DNA from: Panagrolaimus kolymaensis
Taxonomy: Eukaryota > Nematoda > Chromadorea > Rhabditida > Panagrolaimidae
Length of the DNA: 64,000 nt
Reading direction: 5' to 3'
NCBI GenBank assembly: GCA_028622995.1
Contig: JAJQJQ010000050.1
Span: forward strand, 1,550,001 to 1,614,000
Part shown: one piece after another, positions 11,601-21,470 of the stretch
How positions within the stretch are numbered: the first letter of the stretch is position 1
Layout of the letters: each line of letters begins with the position of its first letter
The notes under the pieces: generated by a model
What the model was told of the DNA's origin: nothing
The model's input: only the letters and a program-made list of their open reading frames with translations
Databases searched by the model: none
Made by a program: the position numbers and the translations under genes

Positions 11601-14600
11601 GGTGTAGGCGTCTAAGGCGGAAATTTTATGATAGTTATGTCATAAGTTCGAATCACTTTTTTGATTTTTTAATGAAAGTTTATTTTAATTAATAAAGGGC
11701 AATAATATTTAAATAATTTATTATGATTTAAAAAAAATGTTTTCATAAAATAAATTATGCGAATTTTTAGCGAAATATTCATAAATTTAAATAAAAAATT
11801 AATTTTGAAGCCATTTAACTATAAAATGATTGGGTAATTTTTTAAATTACATTTATTCATATTCAAAAATATTTTTGCCATAAAAAATATTCAAATTTTG
11901 AAAATTTACTTATATTTTATTTTTTTGGAATTATTACGTTGCTTAATTATGAAATGAAAGCGTATGATTTTAACGGTTTTTAATGAATTTTTTGTTTTTT
12001 AGTTACATAAACTCTGAATCATATAATTTTTTCTAAAACTAATTGGATTGGCATAAAAAACTTTTTAGTATTCTAAATGCAAAATTTGATTAAAAGTACG
12101 CTTGCACGCTAAGTTTGAATAATAAAAACACAAGTGAACTTTTTTATTTTATTTTCGTTGATTTTAATCGAAAAGTAACTTGAATATTTCATTTCTTGTA
12201 ATTTTCATTGTTTGTTCTTTGTTTTCAACTGCTTTTGGCAGCAATCCCTGGGAACTAGATTTCACAAATTCGCATACATATTATTATTTTTATTAATTTT
12301 TTTTATATCTTATCTTGTTATCTTTTGGAGTAAAATAGAAAATGTACCAAAACAATTTGCAAAAATGTAAATGAAGCTAAAATTTCTTTTCAAAGCGCGT
12401 TGAAATGATTTTTGTAATTTGCATATATATAAAAAATCTGCAAAAACCTGATTTTGCTGCTATTAAACAACTTTTGCTTTTTGTACGGTACCATAAAATA
12501 AAGGTCAATTTTGTATTTTTCAAAAAAGCACGTAAGATCGCCGACCGGAGGCCAGCACAGCTTCTAGTATTATAATTATTGTTGCAGACGGCTCAAGAGA
12601 TTAGTGCACATCATTACTTTGTAAAAAAAGACAAGGCTGTTCAGGAAAAAAAACTGTAGACGGCGGAAGAGATTTAATTTTAATTGATTTGGCTTTTAGA
12701 CGGCTAATGAGATTAAATTTCTTATTAATTTCAATAAATTATTTTATATGTTACACTGAAACAAACAGCCGCACCGACAAACAGCCGCACCGTCTTCCAT
12801 TTTTATTACCCCATTTCTTTATCAAATATTTATTATTAAAAATTATACTTTTATAAAATTAAATATGAAAAAAAAAAATATGGAAAGATTCAAAATTTTG
12901 TTTTATTTTTGATTAGATAAAATGAAAAGCCCAACACGTATGTATAGTCGGCAAGGTTTTTATTTTTCAAATGTTAAAAATGGAAGACGGTGCGGCTGTT
13001 TGTCGGTGCGGCTGTTTGTTTCAGTGTAACATATAAAATAATTTATTGAAATTAATAAGAAATTTAATCTCATTAGCCGTCTAAAAGCCAAATCAATTAA
13101 AATTAAATCTCTTCCGCCGTCTACAGTTTTTTTTCCTGAACAGCCTTGTCTTTTTTTACAAAGTAATGATGTGCACTAATTATTATTATTTTCTATTCTG
13201 GTCAGGACATCGGTAAACTACGCGTAACTCTGCTTTAATACACGGGTGGCGTCCATCTTGCCCGTCCAAAACTTTATTTTATTTATTTTAGTTTGATCCA
13301 TGTCCAGGCAAATATACTCGTTTGGATATGTTTGCTTCCGATGACATTACAGATTCATTTGAAATTTTTTCTAATGGCTCCAAAGTATTTGATTTATCTT
13401 ATTCAAATTTTAAGCAAACGTAAGACTATTTTATAAACTATGTATATTATTTTTTCTCCAAGTGCCCAATTTTTTATTTAGCGTATACTCGGTTTTTTTA
13501 AACTCAAATAATAAAAATTCCTTAAAAGCTACTACCTTTGATGTAAGATCATTTTATTTTAGAACTTCAACATTTACAATGCGTAAGTTATTTGGTGTTA
13601 ATCAACTTTTTGAATCACAATTTTTAGCAATCGTTATATCGACTCGCGTGAAATTAACACCGAATAATCCCAGTTATGTTATTGATGCAAACCTTTATGA
13701 ATTAATATTTTTTGAAATATCCGAAGAAATGGTAAGCTAAGAAAAAATGGCTATTAAGGAATCTAAAACTATTAATGTTTTTAGAAATCTCAAAATTACG
13801 CTTTCGAAATACATCGATTTCAGGATAATGGAATTTTTTTATTCGATAATGAAAATTTGTCTTCACTTTTAAAAGAAAAATGGTAAGTTTTTTGTTATGT
13901 TTTAGACTTGTTAATATAAGCTTTAAAGTAACATAATTTATATTTTCATATCTTTTAGCATTAGTGACCTAACTACATCCAATTTTTATACATGCACAAT
14001 AATAAATTACAAATCTTTTTATGTTTATTGGTCTACAAAATCATCAAACTTTCCTCCATTTGCCGCTATTCAGTTATTAATTCAACCTAGTAAATTTTTT
14101 TTTTAAATTTTGAAAAATGATTTTCTATAATTTAAATTCAATATTGCAGATATTAGTAAGAATTGTGTTTTTGATCAAACGATATTTCATCAAAATGTTT
14201 TACGCGATTCTAACGTAAGTACATCATACATAGATTTAAAGTTAAAATAAGTCATCGATTTGAAAAACTTTTCTCTTGTTTTTTAGGGATACGATATTTT
14301 ACAAGGTTTTGAAATTTCGGGTATTTCAAGCCCTGATAAATCATGTTTGCTTACGGTTTTAGTTGAACAATATAATTTACGGGTATAAAAACTCGTTTAG
14401 CTTTTGCAAAAAAATAAAGTTAACATTTTTTTAGCAAGCTTCCTGCATCACAAAAGTCTGGACTTCTTCCCACAATGAAAATATAAAAATATTTTCGGGA
14501 ATTTATCAAAATCAATTAATGTTTGAGTACAAGTAAGTCGAGGCGCTTATTAAATTTTTTTTTCTTCGATTTATCACATTTTTTTTTGTTGTTTCAGTTC

Positions 14601-15159
14601 GACATCACAAAATTACTGGAAAAATATAGCTTTAAACTCGCCTGCTTATACAATAGAAATTCCACAAAATACTTCTATTTTTATTGTTATTTCCTCGATT
14701 CCTATCGATCAACAAGATCTAGGTGATATCGGGACTATCGATGTAAAGATAAATCAATTTCCATATTATTCAGTAGCTACAACAACATGTTTTGGAACCT
14801 CTAGAGTAGCCACATGGCCGAATAATTTGTATCAAAAATTTTATATTGGAAATTATCCTTTAAAATTTACGGCAATATATTTAAACTTATCACCATACGA
14901 TACTGTATCATTGGTTGTGGGCTCAAATTCCGATACAACATATTACAAGTAATAGTTTTTTTCTTTCATTCATCTTTTTTTATTTTCACATTTTAAATTT
15001 TATTATTATCGCTTTAGTTTCACAAACCAAAATGATTTTTATATATTTCATAATCAAGTGGTCCACTTAATTACAATAACCTATCTACTATCTGTCGATA
15101 TAATAAATGGAGCTATTATTTTGATTGAATCTTTGAATAATACAAAGCAGGAACATTAA
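8633..15159 (+). CDS. Gene D: secreted CUB-like family protein, paralogue of gene A
   Basis: Fifteen exons: 8633-8815, 9296-9669, 9728-10084, 10162-10277, 10333-10430, 13292-13419, 13482-13582, 13628-13731, 13785-13882, 13959-14089, 14150-14214, 14287-14382, 14435-14532, 14598-14948 and 15018-15159. They give 813 aa in one frame. The start at 8633 begins a good signal peptide (KQLLFYTFLLVVIVHA); an upstream in-frame stretch is not needed. The protein is extracellular-type: many NxT/S sites, pairs of cysteines (an ECECxxxxxxC motif at exon 5), no transmembrane helix and no C-terminal anchor. Exon 2 is very close to gene A exon 2. Introns 1 and 5 are enlarged by mobile elements (480 and 2861 bp against 56 and 92 bp in gene A). 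Function is unknown; secreted CUB-like proteins of nematodes are often gut- or stress-associated. Confidence 0.8.
8871..9257. mobile_element. hAT-type foldback MITE in gene D intron 1
   Basis: A nearly perfect 387-bp palindrome begins CAGCGCTGGCGG and ends with its exact reverse complement; the arms are about 180 bp and the loop about 20 bp. It is flanked by the 8-bp direct repeat GCCGTCAG (8863-8870 and 9258-9265). An 8-bp duplication and CAG..CTG ends are hallmarks of hAT-superfamily elements. It has no coding capacity, so it must rely on a transposase elsewhere. The near identity of the arms suggests a young insertion. Confidence 0.85.
10685..11421. mobile_element. TA-flanked MITE (Tc1/mariner-like ends), 737 bp
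   Basis: The left end reads CACTGAGAAAAAAAAC and the right end is its reverse complement over the first 16 bases. Similarity continues through GCGCCC-type blocks inside both ends. TA dinucleotides flank it at 10683-10684 and 11422-11423. GGCGCGTA motifs recur inside. No transposase frame is present. TA target duplications with CACTG ends fit the Tc1/mariner superfamily. Confidence 0.75.
11597..11655 (+). repeat. tRNA-like (Leu-type) fragment, possibly a SINE head
   Basis: The stretch contains GGCGTCTAAGGCGG, which matches the D-arm style of leucine tRNAs, and about 30 bases later AAGTTCGAATCA, which matches a B box with two changes. No convincing acceptor stem or anticodon arm could be closed. 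It is therefore read as a degenerate tRNA-derived sequence inside the transposon-rich intron, not as a working tRNA gene. Confidence 0.35.
12600..13180. repeat. Large inverted repeat with 154-bp arms
   Basis: Arms 12600-12753 and 13027-13180 are near-perfect reverse complements. They flank exactly the inner MITE at 12754-13026. With that insert removed the two arms would abut at GT-TA-AC with no loop. The arm holds short repeats of the type AGACGGC..GAGATT at 12657 and 12697, with a related copy at 12585 just outside. No target duplication was found for the outer unit. Confidence 0.85.
12754..13026. mobile_element. TA-flanked MITE at the centre of the 12600-13180 palindrome
   Basis: The ends are CACTGAAACAAACAGCCGC and its reverse complement, and the inverted repeat continues for about 50 bp. 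This includes a doubled ACAGCCGCACCG motif. TA flanks both sides (12752-12753 and 13027-13028). The central 170 bp is AT-rich without a reading frame. The terminal CACTGA is shared with the MITE at 10685-11421, which suggests a common transposase family. Confidence 0.75.
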
Positions 15160-16105
15160 GACTTATATTTTTTTTAATTGAACAAATATAATAGAATTGT
15201 TTATTTTTTTACTTATTAAATTGAAAACTTTTAATGTAAAAAATTACAAATTAAAATATAAAAGAATACTTTTTTTTCAGCGGGAACAAACGAAAAACAA
15301 TTGACTTTAATTTTCTTTTCTTTCTTTTTGTTTATGGATGCCATTTTTTTTATAAAAGAGTCGAGTTTGTTTCAAATCATCTCTTTTCTTAGTCTTTTTT
15401 ATATCCTTAATGAATGGCATTTTTTCTTCTCAAGTTGGCCATGTTGCGCCTGCATAAAAAAAACAAAAAACAAAAAAATAAAAGCATTAGTTCGTTACGT
15501 TTTTCTTCTTTTTCTTTTCTAGACTCAAACCCAAGCTTGAAAAAAAGGAGTATAAAAAAATAAATATGTGTGTGTGCATCCATCCAACCAACACACGTAT
15601 ACTCACTTGCCCTGCATCCTTTTTCTGTTGTGTTCAATGCGCATTTTTTTGTTTTCGTTTTTTCTTCTATGTTTTCCTTCCTTCCTTTATTTTTTTTTTC
15701 CATTTTCTTGACAGCAATATGCAATAGCAATACCACTCTCTTTCTCCTCTCCACTACGTATATGGCCAACGTGTTGCTGCGTTGTTTTCACATTTATTTT
15801 CCTTTTAACCAAAATAGAAAAATATCCAACCAAAAAATAAAAAAAATAAATGTCAAAATTAGTTTTTTTCTATATATATTATGCGCCTTTCAAAAACATT
15901 CATTTGCCATTCTCGTTTTAGTTTTTTTTATTTATCATAATTGCTAAATATTGAATAATCGAAAAAGGTTTTTTAGTTTTTATTTAGTATTAAAAAAGCA
16001 ACCGTTAAAAAACTCAAACTTGCGTGTGTGGAACTTTTTATTTATTTATCAAAAATCGATGTAGCGTTTTTTCGTGTTGGAAAACAATAACAACAACCAG
16101 CAACC
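15160..16105. other. Low-complexity AT- and pyrimidine-rich intergenic DNA
   Basis: It separates gene D and the cytochrome b561 gene. It is dominated by T-runs and CT tracts, with a short TG/CA-rich patch near 15569-15600. Open frames here are made of simple sequence and run on both strands, so none is taken as a gene. Confidence 0.6.
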
Positions 16106-17448
16106 ATGTCAATGTTACTTGAATCGCATAATATTTTAAATGAATATCAAAGTAATCGATTATTTAATGGGGTTTTAGCTGCTTCACAACTTTTTGGTAA
16201 GTTTTTTTATTGAAACTTTTTATTTTCACTTCATGACTTTTATTTTTATATTTTCGTGTTAAAAAACAAATTTTTTTATAGGAATTTTAACTGTTTTATC
16301 CGTTGCATTATGGATGGGCGGGTATAATGAGGGAGGATTTGCATGGAGTGACGACCCCGAAAGACAATTCCATTATCATCCAACTTTTATGTCGATGGGT
16401 CTAATTTTTCTTTTTGGTGAAGCCGCGATTGTTTATCGAGTTTTTCGACATGAACGCAAACGCTTCACTAAACTTTTACATATGTCCATTCATTCCACAG
16501 CCCTTGTTTTTATGTTCGTCGCTCTCAAAGCTGTTTTGGATTCGCATGATTATCATGTTGGACCAAATGGAAAAATCGCTCCCATCCCAAATTTCTTTTC
16601 CATTCATTCATGGATCGGAATTTTATCTATTTTGGCTTATATTTTGCAGGTAATTTTCCCCTCAAAGCGGAACTTTTAAGTTTTTAAATAACATTTTTTA
16701 GTATATTTTTGGTTTTGTTACTTATCTTTTCCCCGGTTTAAATATGGATATCCGAAAATTTTCTTTGCCATTTCATCAACTTTTTGGTGTCCTTATTTTA
16801 ATTGCCGTTACTGCCACGGCTTTGATGGGAATTACTGAGCGATCAGCTTGGAAACACACGTAAGTGATTTTTTTAAATCTTTTTTGAGTCACATTGTCAA
16901 AATTTTCCCTTACAAACCAATAAAACCCCTGAAAAGACACCATAAAAAAAGCACATTAATTTTAGAGAAAAAAAAGCTTTAAAACATGCCATTTTTATTT
17001 AATGTGTTCATATTTATGATTTTAATGGTAGTGATAACTTTGAGAAAATGCAATTGACAGCCTTTATTTATTTTGTTAGCCAAAAAATTGTTTCTTAAAA
17101 AAATTTCCACGATAAAATTTCTTTGCCCTAAAAATTATAAAAGAATATTTGTCACAAAAATAAATTAACGGTTGAAATAATTTGAGTTTTTTCTTGCTCG
17201 CACTTTTTTTCTTTGAAAAGTATAATGCATACAAATTTTTAAAAAGTTCGAAATAATTATCTCCTATTAATTTTTTTAGATGTTGGACTAAAAAAGGTGA
17301 ATTATGCGGCCAACAACTTATCGCAAATTTCTTGGGTATGTGCATCATTGGTTACACATCTTGCATCCTTTTCATCGTTCTCAATCCTCGATGGAAACGT
17401 AAACCCTTACCTGAAGAAGAACAATTACAACCTTTATCCGCAGATTAA
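16106..17448 (+). CDS. Eukaryotic cytochrome b561 (transmembrane ascorbate-dependent reductase)
   Basis: Four exons (16106-16196, 16282-16649, 16702-16859, 17280-17448) give a protein of about 261 aa. This is the usual length for the family, which has six transmembrane helices and two haems. The four conserved haem-ligand histidines are recognisable in HYHPTFM, LLHMSIHSTA, FFSIHSWIG and LPFHQLFG. The charged loop after FRHERKRF and the YLFPG segment are also typical. Family members move electrons from cytosolic ascorbate across a membrane to reduce monodehydroascorbate or ferric iron (CYBRD1, CYB561 and lysosomal CYB561A3 types); which of these it matches cannot be fixed by eye. Two cysteines (HTCWTKKGELC) in the last lumenal loop are noteworthy. 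The start is the first ATG ahead of the first helix. Confidence 0.93.
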
Positions 17449-17671
17449 AGATATCTGGTTATCTTAATTTTCAATGAAGCAAAAAACAACAAAACAAACA
17501 CATTCATGGCGGCACTGATTCAAAAACATATTCGATCTCATATTTATAAACATACATATTTAAAGCAGAAAAACATAATTGTTATTTTAATTGTAAATTT
17601 TGTGAGATTTTAAGCTAAATAAGAAATAAATTATTTAAAAACTTTAATGAGATTTTCGTTATCAGATGTTT

Positions 17672-18015
17672 TAATAAGTTCGTGCGGATGTAAATTGCGT
17701 TCACCACCTTTGAGAATGAAAGCTTTTTAAATGGGGTTAGTTTGCTCAAGTTTGTAAACCCAGTCACCTAGTATCTAAACTCTTTCTATCATTGGAAGCA
17801 CATTCATTTGGTCTACGAACATTTGCAAACTCCATTTAAAAAGCTTTCATCCTCATAGGCAGAGCTGTTGGTGCACCGAATCGACTCGATTTTTTTCGAA
17901 TTTGCTCGAAACTCGAAGATCTCGATTTTCGAGTCGATTCGGTGCACCGAAACTCGAAACTCGACAGCTCTGTTCATAGGTGGTGAACACGATTTATTCC
18001 CCATTGAACTTGTTG
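17672..18015. repeat. Degenerate foldback element interrupted by a younger MITE
   Basis: The left arm (about 17672-17758) contains GTTCACCACCTTTGAGAATG and AAAGCTTTTTAAATGG. The right arm carries the reverse complements, but is split at CATAGG by the 113-bp insert at 17860-17972. Arms differ by scattered changes, so the outer element is older than the insert. Ends are approximate. Confidence 0.6.
17860..17972. mobile_element. 113-bp hAT-like MITE nested in a foldback element
   Basis: Ends are CAGAGCTGT and ACAGCTCTG; subterminal copies of GGTGCACCGAATCGACTCGA occur in inverted orientation. It is flanked by CTCATAGG (17852-17859) and TTCATAGG (17973-17980), an 8-bp duplication with one change. 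CAG ends and 8-bp duplications fit hAT-type transposition. Confidence 0.75.
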
Positions 18016-18406
18016 GAAGACCTGGTATAATTTCAGATTATGAAAATAAGAATTAAATATTTTTGCTCGAATTTAAAAAAGGCAAATAAAATAAAGGTAG
18101 GTGGAGGAAATGAAGTAAAGCGCTTTAAAAAAGTATGTATAATCATCAGTTAGGCTTTTAACATTATTTAATTTATGACTACCGTTATTTTTTATTTTGT
18201 TAAAAACACTTTTTTTATTTGAATTTTAATAAACGTTGATTAAATTTGCTACTGCTTGATTGTGAAAATATGTTTATTAAAGATTTTGGTGTATTTAGTG
18301 AAGTAAAGTTTTGGTTTACAATGTTTACATGCTCTATGGATTTAAAAACACCTTTACATGTTTTTTTGTCAAAAGTATAGAAATGATTTTTTAAATTTAT
18401 TTTTGA

Positions 18407-18965
18407 ATGCTGTTTATATATTTTTCTTTGTATTTAAACCACTTCGCCTGTATAATTTTTTTTATTGTAGATGAAACTGATGCAAGAACTAGCTTTGACA
18501 CAAACCAAGACACCTTAAGAAATAAGTTGAGTTGCGTTTATAACGTGGTTAAAACTACAGTTAACGAAAACCCGATGAATCACAAGTTTTCAAATGATTA
18601 TACAGCAATTTATCATTTTTGCAGACACTACTTTGATACGAGTGAGTTTTATGATAATTTTGTCTTTTTTATAATTTTCTAAAGGAAACTCTCGGCATTA
18701 TTATAAATCTCAAACTGCTCCAAAAGAAATGGAATTACCTTCTTTTACCACGAATAACAAGTACGTATTGATAAGATGTGCAGAATTTTATTTACTTCAA
18801 GTTCCAACAAATTTATTTAAAAACAATCCGACGCCACCTCTAATAATCACTAATGGCTGTGAAAACTATAAGTATTTATTAAACGATGTTAAAGGAATAA
18901 AATACAGATTAACATCATGGAACGGAAATAATACTGATATAAAAACTATGTATGGTCCTAGCTAA
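18407..18965 (+). CDS. Small secreted protein, unknown family (copy 1)
   Basis: Two exons, 18407-18641 and 18685-18965, join in frame across a 43-bp GT..AG intron to give 171 aa. The first about 21 residues (MLFIYFSLYLNHFACIIFFI) form a signal-peptide-like segment. The mature part has four cysteines (SCVY, FCRHY, RCAEF, GCENY) spaced as in small secreted proteins, and no transmembrane helix. A TTGTAG acceptor-like sequence lies just before DETDARTS, so the signal-peptide segment could instead be intron with a further 5' exon. I recognise no family. In a plant parasite such a gene would be a candidate secretory product, but nothing in the sequence proves this. Confidence 0.6.
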
Positions 18966-21470
18966 TTAAAAATTTATTTTTGCATTGTTTAAAAAAGATT
19001 TAACTAATTCTTTTGTTAGTTAGTAACTCTTATTTTTGTTCAACAAAATAACCTATTAAGAAATAGTTTACTGAACATTTATTTTATATTAATAAAAAAC
19101 CCGCTAAAACCATAAAACATAATTTATGTTACACCAAACATGTTATAACTTTGATATTGACGCCTACTTATACTATAAATACCTTATATTAAATTAACTA
19201 AGTTTTATTATCCAATAAATTTACTTGTTTTTGTTTATGTTATATACGTTTGATGATTTATAACTTTTATGACAGTTAACCCTTTTTTGACTGTGAATTT
19301 TTCTTTAAAATAAAAAATTATGTCGGCTAAATAAACTTAAATATCTTACTTTCTTTAAATATGAGATAATCAGATTTATATGTAAACAACAAAATTCAAC
19401 CTTTTTTGTTTGTATAAACTAGAAAACTTTTTCTAAAAGATTTCGTTTCAAATTTTTATTTAAAATAATTTGATGATTTGAAGTAACTAGGAATTATTGC
19501 TCATATTCAGATCAAATGACTTTGAGGAAGATTCAAAAAAAATGGAAGTCTATTTTAAGAAGCGATTGTTTATAGTTTATATGAGTCACAGCCACACAAA
19601 AAAAAGTTTAAAAACAAAAAAAGGATTTATAGTTTATTTTCTAAAGGTTTTTTGGTTAGTTTTTGCTCTAAGTTATGGCCAAGTTTTTATTTTAAAATAT
19701 TTCCTTTCTTCATAGTTCAGAGATATTGGATCATACTTGAAAGTTATAAAAGAATTTATTAAAATTTGCAACTTTATTTTTTTAAGAGTCTTAAAATATA
19801 TTCCAACAAAGTCGTAAAAAGTTGCAGCAATTTAAAATACACACCTTCATTTTTCGTGACATTAAAAAACTAATTTATTTCTTCCAATTTTTTATTTGCC
19901 TTTTAAAATTATAATTTTATTAACATAAAATTTTCATAAATATATCATTTCAAACAATTTTTTATTTCTCAGAATATTTAAAGTAAACTTGACTAAATTT
20001 TTTCTTCCTTGAAAAGAATTTTTTTTGTTTTAGTCCTTACTTCCACGAGTTTTTGAATTTTTATGAAGAAAAATATTTTTTTCTTAAAATCATTTGCCAT
20101 GTTTTTAGTTTTTAAAAATTAACCATTTAAGAATTTTTAAAGATAGTTTTCGTCATTGAATAAAAAAACACGGCATATTTTTTTTAAACTTTTATTTTCC
20201 TTTCCTTTAAAAAAAAAAGTTTTACACAATTTTTTTTCTTTTCGATGTTTTTTAACTCGTCAATTTCCTCCTCTTTTTTTGTGGGTTGTTTATTAATTAT
20301 TAATAATTTTTATTCTTTTTAGCAACAAGCTAGCCTTTCCTTTTATTCTCCTTTCCTACTTCAAAAACGATTTTGTCATTCAAGCTTTTATTTTTTCAAT
20401 AAACACAACTTTTGGAAATAAAACTTTTCAAAACAAAAAGTGTAAGTGCGTGGAAAAGTAAAATATTGAGTTTTTATTTTTATTTTTACTTTTTTGTGAT
20501 TTCTTTAATCTATCGTGTGCTTTTTTTCTATGGTTTAAAATTCTTTAAACTTTCAAATTTGTCTAGTGCTTTTGGGAAGAAAGTGTTTTCACCAAAAAAA
20601 TTGGAACCATCCCTTAAAATATTCGAACCCTAACTAACAAAATTTTTTTTTCTTGCATTTGCTTTATTTTTTTGATGAAAAACAAAAAAAACGTAATTAA
20701 TTCGTTCGTCATCTTCTTCTTTTATTTTCCTTAAAGATTCATCTCAATATTTGTGTTTCATTTCATTTTAGTTTTTTAAGGTTCATTAACGAAAAGGAAA
20801 ATTACTAATTTCACCAAGCAACGAAAAAATAAATCTTATAAATTGTCGCCTTAGGTTATTTGCTTCCTTCTTTTAAATAAATTTTTTTTGCAAGATCAGA
20901 AGAAACAAAAACGTAAGGGATTATGCTTTCATGGTTGGTGAAATTAATGGAAGAAAAAAATAAAGACCCATGTCAGCAGTTTTTATTTTTATATAGAGGC
21001 GTTTTTCACCCAAAAAATAACAATTTTATGAATGATTAAAGGTAAAACACAAAAAAGTGTAAGAAAAATGCAAAATTTTACTTTTTTTTAGTTTAAAAGC
21101 CAAGGAATAACTTTCGGTACAAAATGGCAACAATTTTGTCAAAAATCACATCTTTTTTACTTTTTTTTGCATATGTTTTTTCTAACTTTCTAAGAATCTC
21201 TTAAAACTTTATGATTCTATGAAAATTAATATACATAAACATAAAAAATATATAAGTGTTTTTCTTTCTCTGTGTAGCACCAACAAAAATTGAAAACTTA
21301 TCGTCATCAAAATTTATAAAAATAAAAATGCAGCTGTCCCAAAAATGGCACCAACGAAAACGAAAAAATCTTTTTTTCCTTCGTACTTTTTTAAAGAAAA
21401 AATTAAAAATTCAACCAAAACCAATAACTTGAAAACGAAAGGTGTATTGGCTTCCCTTTTTTTTTATATT
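18966..21470. other. Gene-free AT-rich remainder of unit copy 1
   Basis: About 2.5 kb of T-run- and A-run-rich DNA with short frames of low-complexity composition (for example near 19497 and 20412). These frames recur in copy 2 only because the whole unit is duplicated. No promoter, RNA gene or transposon end was found. Confidence 0.5.

Larger units (their letters stand above)
10442..12567 (+). mobile_element. Possible non-autonomous Helitron in gene D intron 5
   Basis: The right end (12540-12567) has a short GCC/GGC hairpin, about 11 bases, then CTAG followed by T. The left edge proposed here is the TC after an A at 10441, next to a strong CCGCACCCC/GGGGTGCGG hairpin at 10448-10476. No Rep/helicase reading frame is present. 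The left boundary is a guess; the right boundary is better supported. Confidence 0.25.
18050..21470. repeat. Tandem duplication unit, copy 1 (3421 bp)
   Basis: The unit runs from GAATTAAATATTTTTGCTCG to the TTTTTATATT before base 21471. The next copy follows without a gap. Every landmark compared recurs exactly 3421 bp later, and no mismatch was found in the lines compared by eye. The unit holds one secreted-protein gene, then 2.5 kb of AT-rich sequence with no supported gene. Confidence 0.95.

Noticed and set aside
11597..11655. Functional tRNA gene
   Set aside because: Acceptor stem and anticodon arm do not close and the B box has mismatches, so only a tRNA-like relic is claimed.
15301..15947. 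Overlapping frames on both strands between gene D and cytochrome b561
   Set aside because: Composition is low-complexity from T and CT tracts, both strands are open equally and no homology-like motif is present.
19497..20633. Frames of 72-73 codons repeated in both tandem units
   Set aside because: They recur only because the whole unit is duplicated; they lack coding composition and flanking splice signals.
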